Shown here: piece after piece, positions 5,665 through 6,100 of the stretch | Layout: every line of letters begins with the position of its first letter | How positions within the stretch are numbered: the first letter of the stretch is position 1 | Source of the DNA: Chloroflexota bacterium | GTDB taxonomy: Bacteria > Chloroflexota > UBA6077 | Direction of reading: 5' to 3' | NCBI GenBank assembly: GCA_021788565.1 | Contig: JAJYKO010000372.1 | Coordinates: 1-6,100 of the forward strand | Length of the DNA: 6,100 nucleotides | Made by a program: the position numbers and the translations under genes | The notes under the pieces: generated by a model | The model's input: the letters and a program-made list of their open reading frames with translations, nothing else | Databases searched by the model: none | What the model was told of the DNA's origin: nothing

Positions 5665-5752
5665 CGAAGAGGGACAGAGAGCAGGAGCCAGGGATCTGGG
5701 ACACCGCAAAAGGTGAACGGGATGAGATCTCATAGGTGGGCCAACCCAACTC

Positions 5753-5779
5753 ATGTCCTGCATATCCTGTCTATCCTGT
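5753..5779. repeat. 9-bp-period TCCTG repeat
   Basis: TCCTG recurs at 5756, 5765 and 5774 in units of the type NTATCCTGT, three copies with slight divergence. It is a short intergenic tandem repeat without coding potential. The remainder of the 5569-5816 spacer holds the cysE promoter and the G-tract repeat, and nothing else I can identify. Confidence 0.55.
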
Positions 5780-5792
5780 TCGTTACTCCTGG

Positions 5793-5817
5793 CCCCCGTC
5801 CCCCGTCCCCTGTCCCC
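5793..5817 (-). repeat. 7-bp G-tract tandem repeat at the pfkA stop, G-quadruplex motif
   Basis: On the minus (coding) strand four G-runs of 4, 4, 5 and 5 are separated by ACA, AC and AC, about 3.5 copies of a 7-bp unit. This meets the usual pattern for an intramolecular G-quadruplex. The first G is the last base of the pfkA stop codon, so the structure would form in the pfkA 3' UTR. Confidence 0.75.
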
Positions 5818-6100
5818 TAATAGAACAGTTCGGCTAGCTTGTACAACTCCAGATCGACGGTCTTGGTTCTCGCAACTGCGTCGGCGATCCGGATTGGCAC
5901 GATCTTGTTGCCTTTTAGCGACGGCATATAGCCAAACTTGCCTTCCTTGATGAGCTCGACCGCCGCGACGCCGAAGCGGGTGCCGTTCACTCGATCGGTC
6001 ACGGAGGGCGAACCACCTCGCTGCAGATGGCCCAGCACCGTTACCCTGCTCTCGAAGCCCGTGCGCTTCTCTATCTGCTTGGCCAGGTGCTCAGCGATTC
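5817..6100 (-). CDS. pfkA: 6-phosphofructokinase, C-terminal part (5'-truncated by window edge)
   Basis: Phosphorylates fructose 6-phosphate to fructose 1,6-bisphosphate in glycolysis. Only the last 93 residues are in the window, beginning IAEHLAKQIEKRTGFESR. They include the PFK signature R-x4-GH-x-QRGG-x5-DR (visible residues 18-36), whose basic and His residues bind the sugar phosphate. The C-terminal helix and strand follow (FGVAAVELIKEGKFG, GNKIVPI), ending KLAELFY. The ending DAVARTKTVDLELYKLAELF resembles the bacterial group of about 340-360 residues. Whether it uses ATP or pyrophosphate depends on N-terminal residues that are not visible. The gene ends at a G-rich repeat and is separated by 248 bp and a new promoter from cysE, so it is probably a different transcription unit. 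Confidence 0.92.
   Translation of the reverse strand, partial: IAEHLAKQIEKRTGFESRVTVLGHLQRGGSPSVTDRVNGTRFGVAAVELIKEGKFGYMPSLKGNKIVPIRIADAVARTKTVDLELYKLAELFY

Noticed and set aside
5753..5817. CRISPR-like array
   Set aside because: The units are 7 and 9 bp, contiguous, without spacers and without cas genes.
5753..5950. Small plus-strand frame over the repeats and the pfkA end
   Set aside because: It consists of translated tandem repeats and the reverse strand of pfkA.

Overview
The window is ordinary bacterial chromosome: moderately high in GC, densely coded, with every gene I can support on the minus strand. In transcription order (high to low coordinates) these are the 3' end of a 6-phosphofructokinase gene, cysE, a DUF1858 redox-disulfide protein, a glcF-type iron-sulfur subunit, a glcD-type FAD subunit, an FmdB-type zinc-ribbon protein, and an enolase-superfamily (mandelate racemase-like) enzyme that runs off the left edge. 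The gene content is housekeeping plus hydroxyacid/sugar-acid oxidation. A GlcD/GlcF pair without GlcE, the short Bacillus-type CysE, frequent GTG/TTG starts with clear Shine-Dalgarno sites, and repeat-rich spacers suggest a free-living, non-proteobacterial lineage such as Chloroflexota or Armatimonadota. That placement is a weak inference.

Layout: 5817-6100 is the C-terminal third of pfkA. 5569-5816 is a 248-bp spacer with a G-quadruplex-type 7-bp repeat touching the pfkA stop, a 9-bp-period TCCTG repeat, and a clear extended -10 promoter reading into cysE. cysE and the DUF1858 gene are 32 bp apart and probably co-transcribed. 4478-4628 is a repeat-rich spacer with a 10-bp hairpin over the DUF1858 stop codon and a separated 12-bp inverted repeat reaching the glcF start. 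glcF and glcD follow, each ending in a REP-like palindromic element (3048-3165 and 1540-1610). fmdB and the enolase-superfamily gene come last.

How the genes may work together: GlcD and GlcF together would oxidise a 2-hydroxyacid (glycolate, D-lactate or similar) and pass electrons to the respiratory chain. The enolase-superfamily enzyme downstream could dehydrate or epimerise a sugar acid, so 1-4481 may be a small acid-catabolism cluster. CysE makes O-acetylserine for cysteine synthesis, and its DUF1858 neighbour carries a CxxC pair, so those two may share a thiol/sulfur theme.

I see no phage, CRISPR, transposase or RNA gene. The two most noteworthy signals are (1) a family of short GTAG-plus-hairpin repeats whose stems differ by compensatory base changes and whose GTAG supplies the stop codon of both glcF and glcD, and (2) an enolase-superfamily active site in which the third metal ligand and the His/Asp catalytic dyad of mandelate racemase are replaced at exactly matching spacing.
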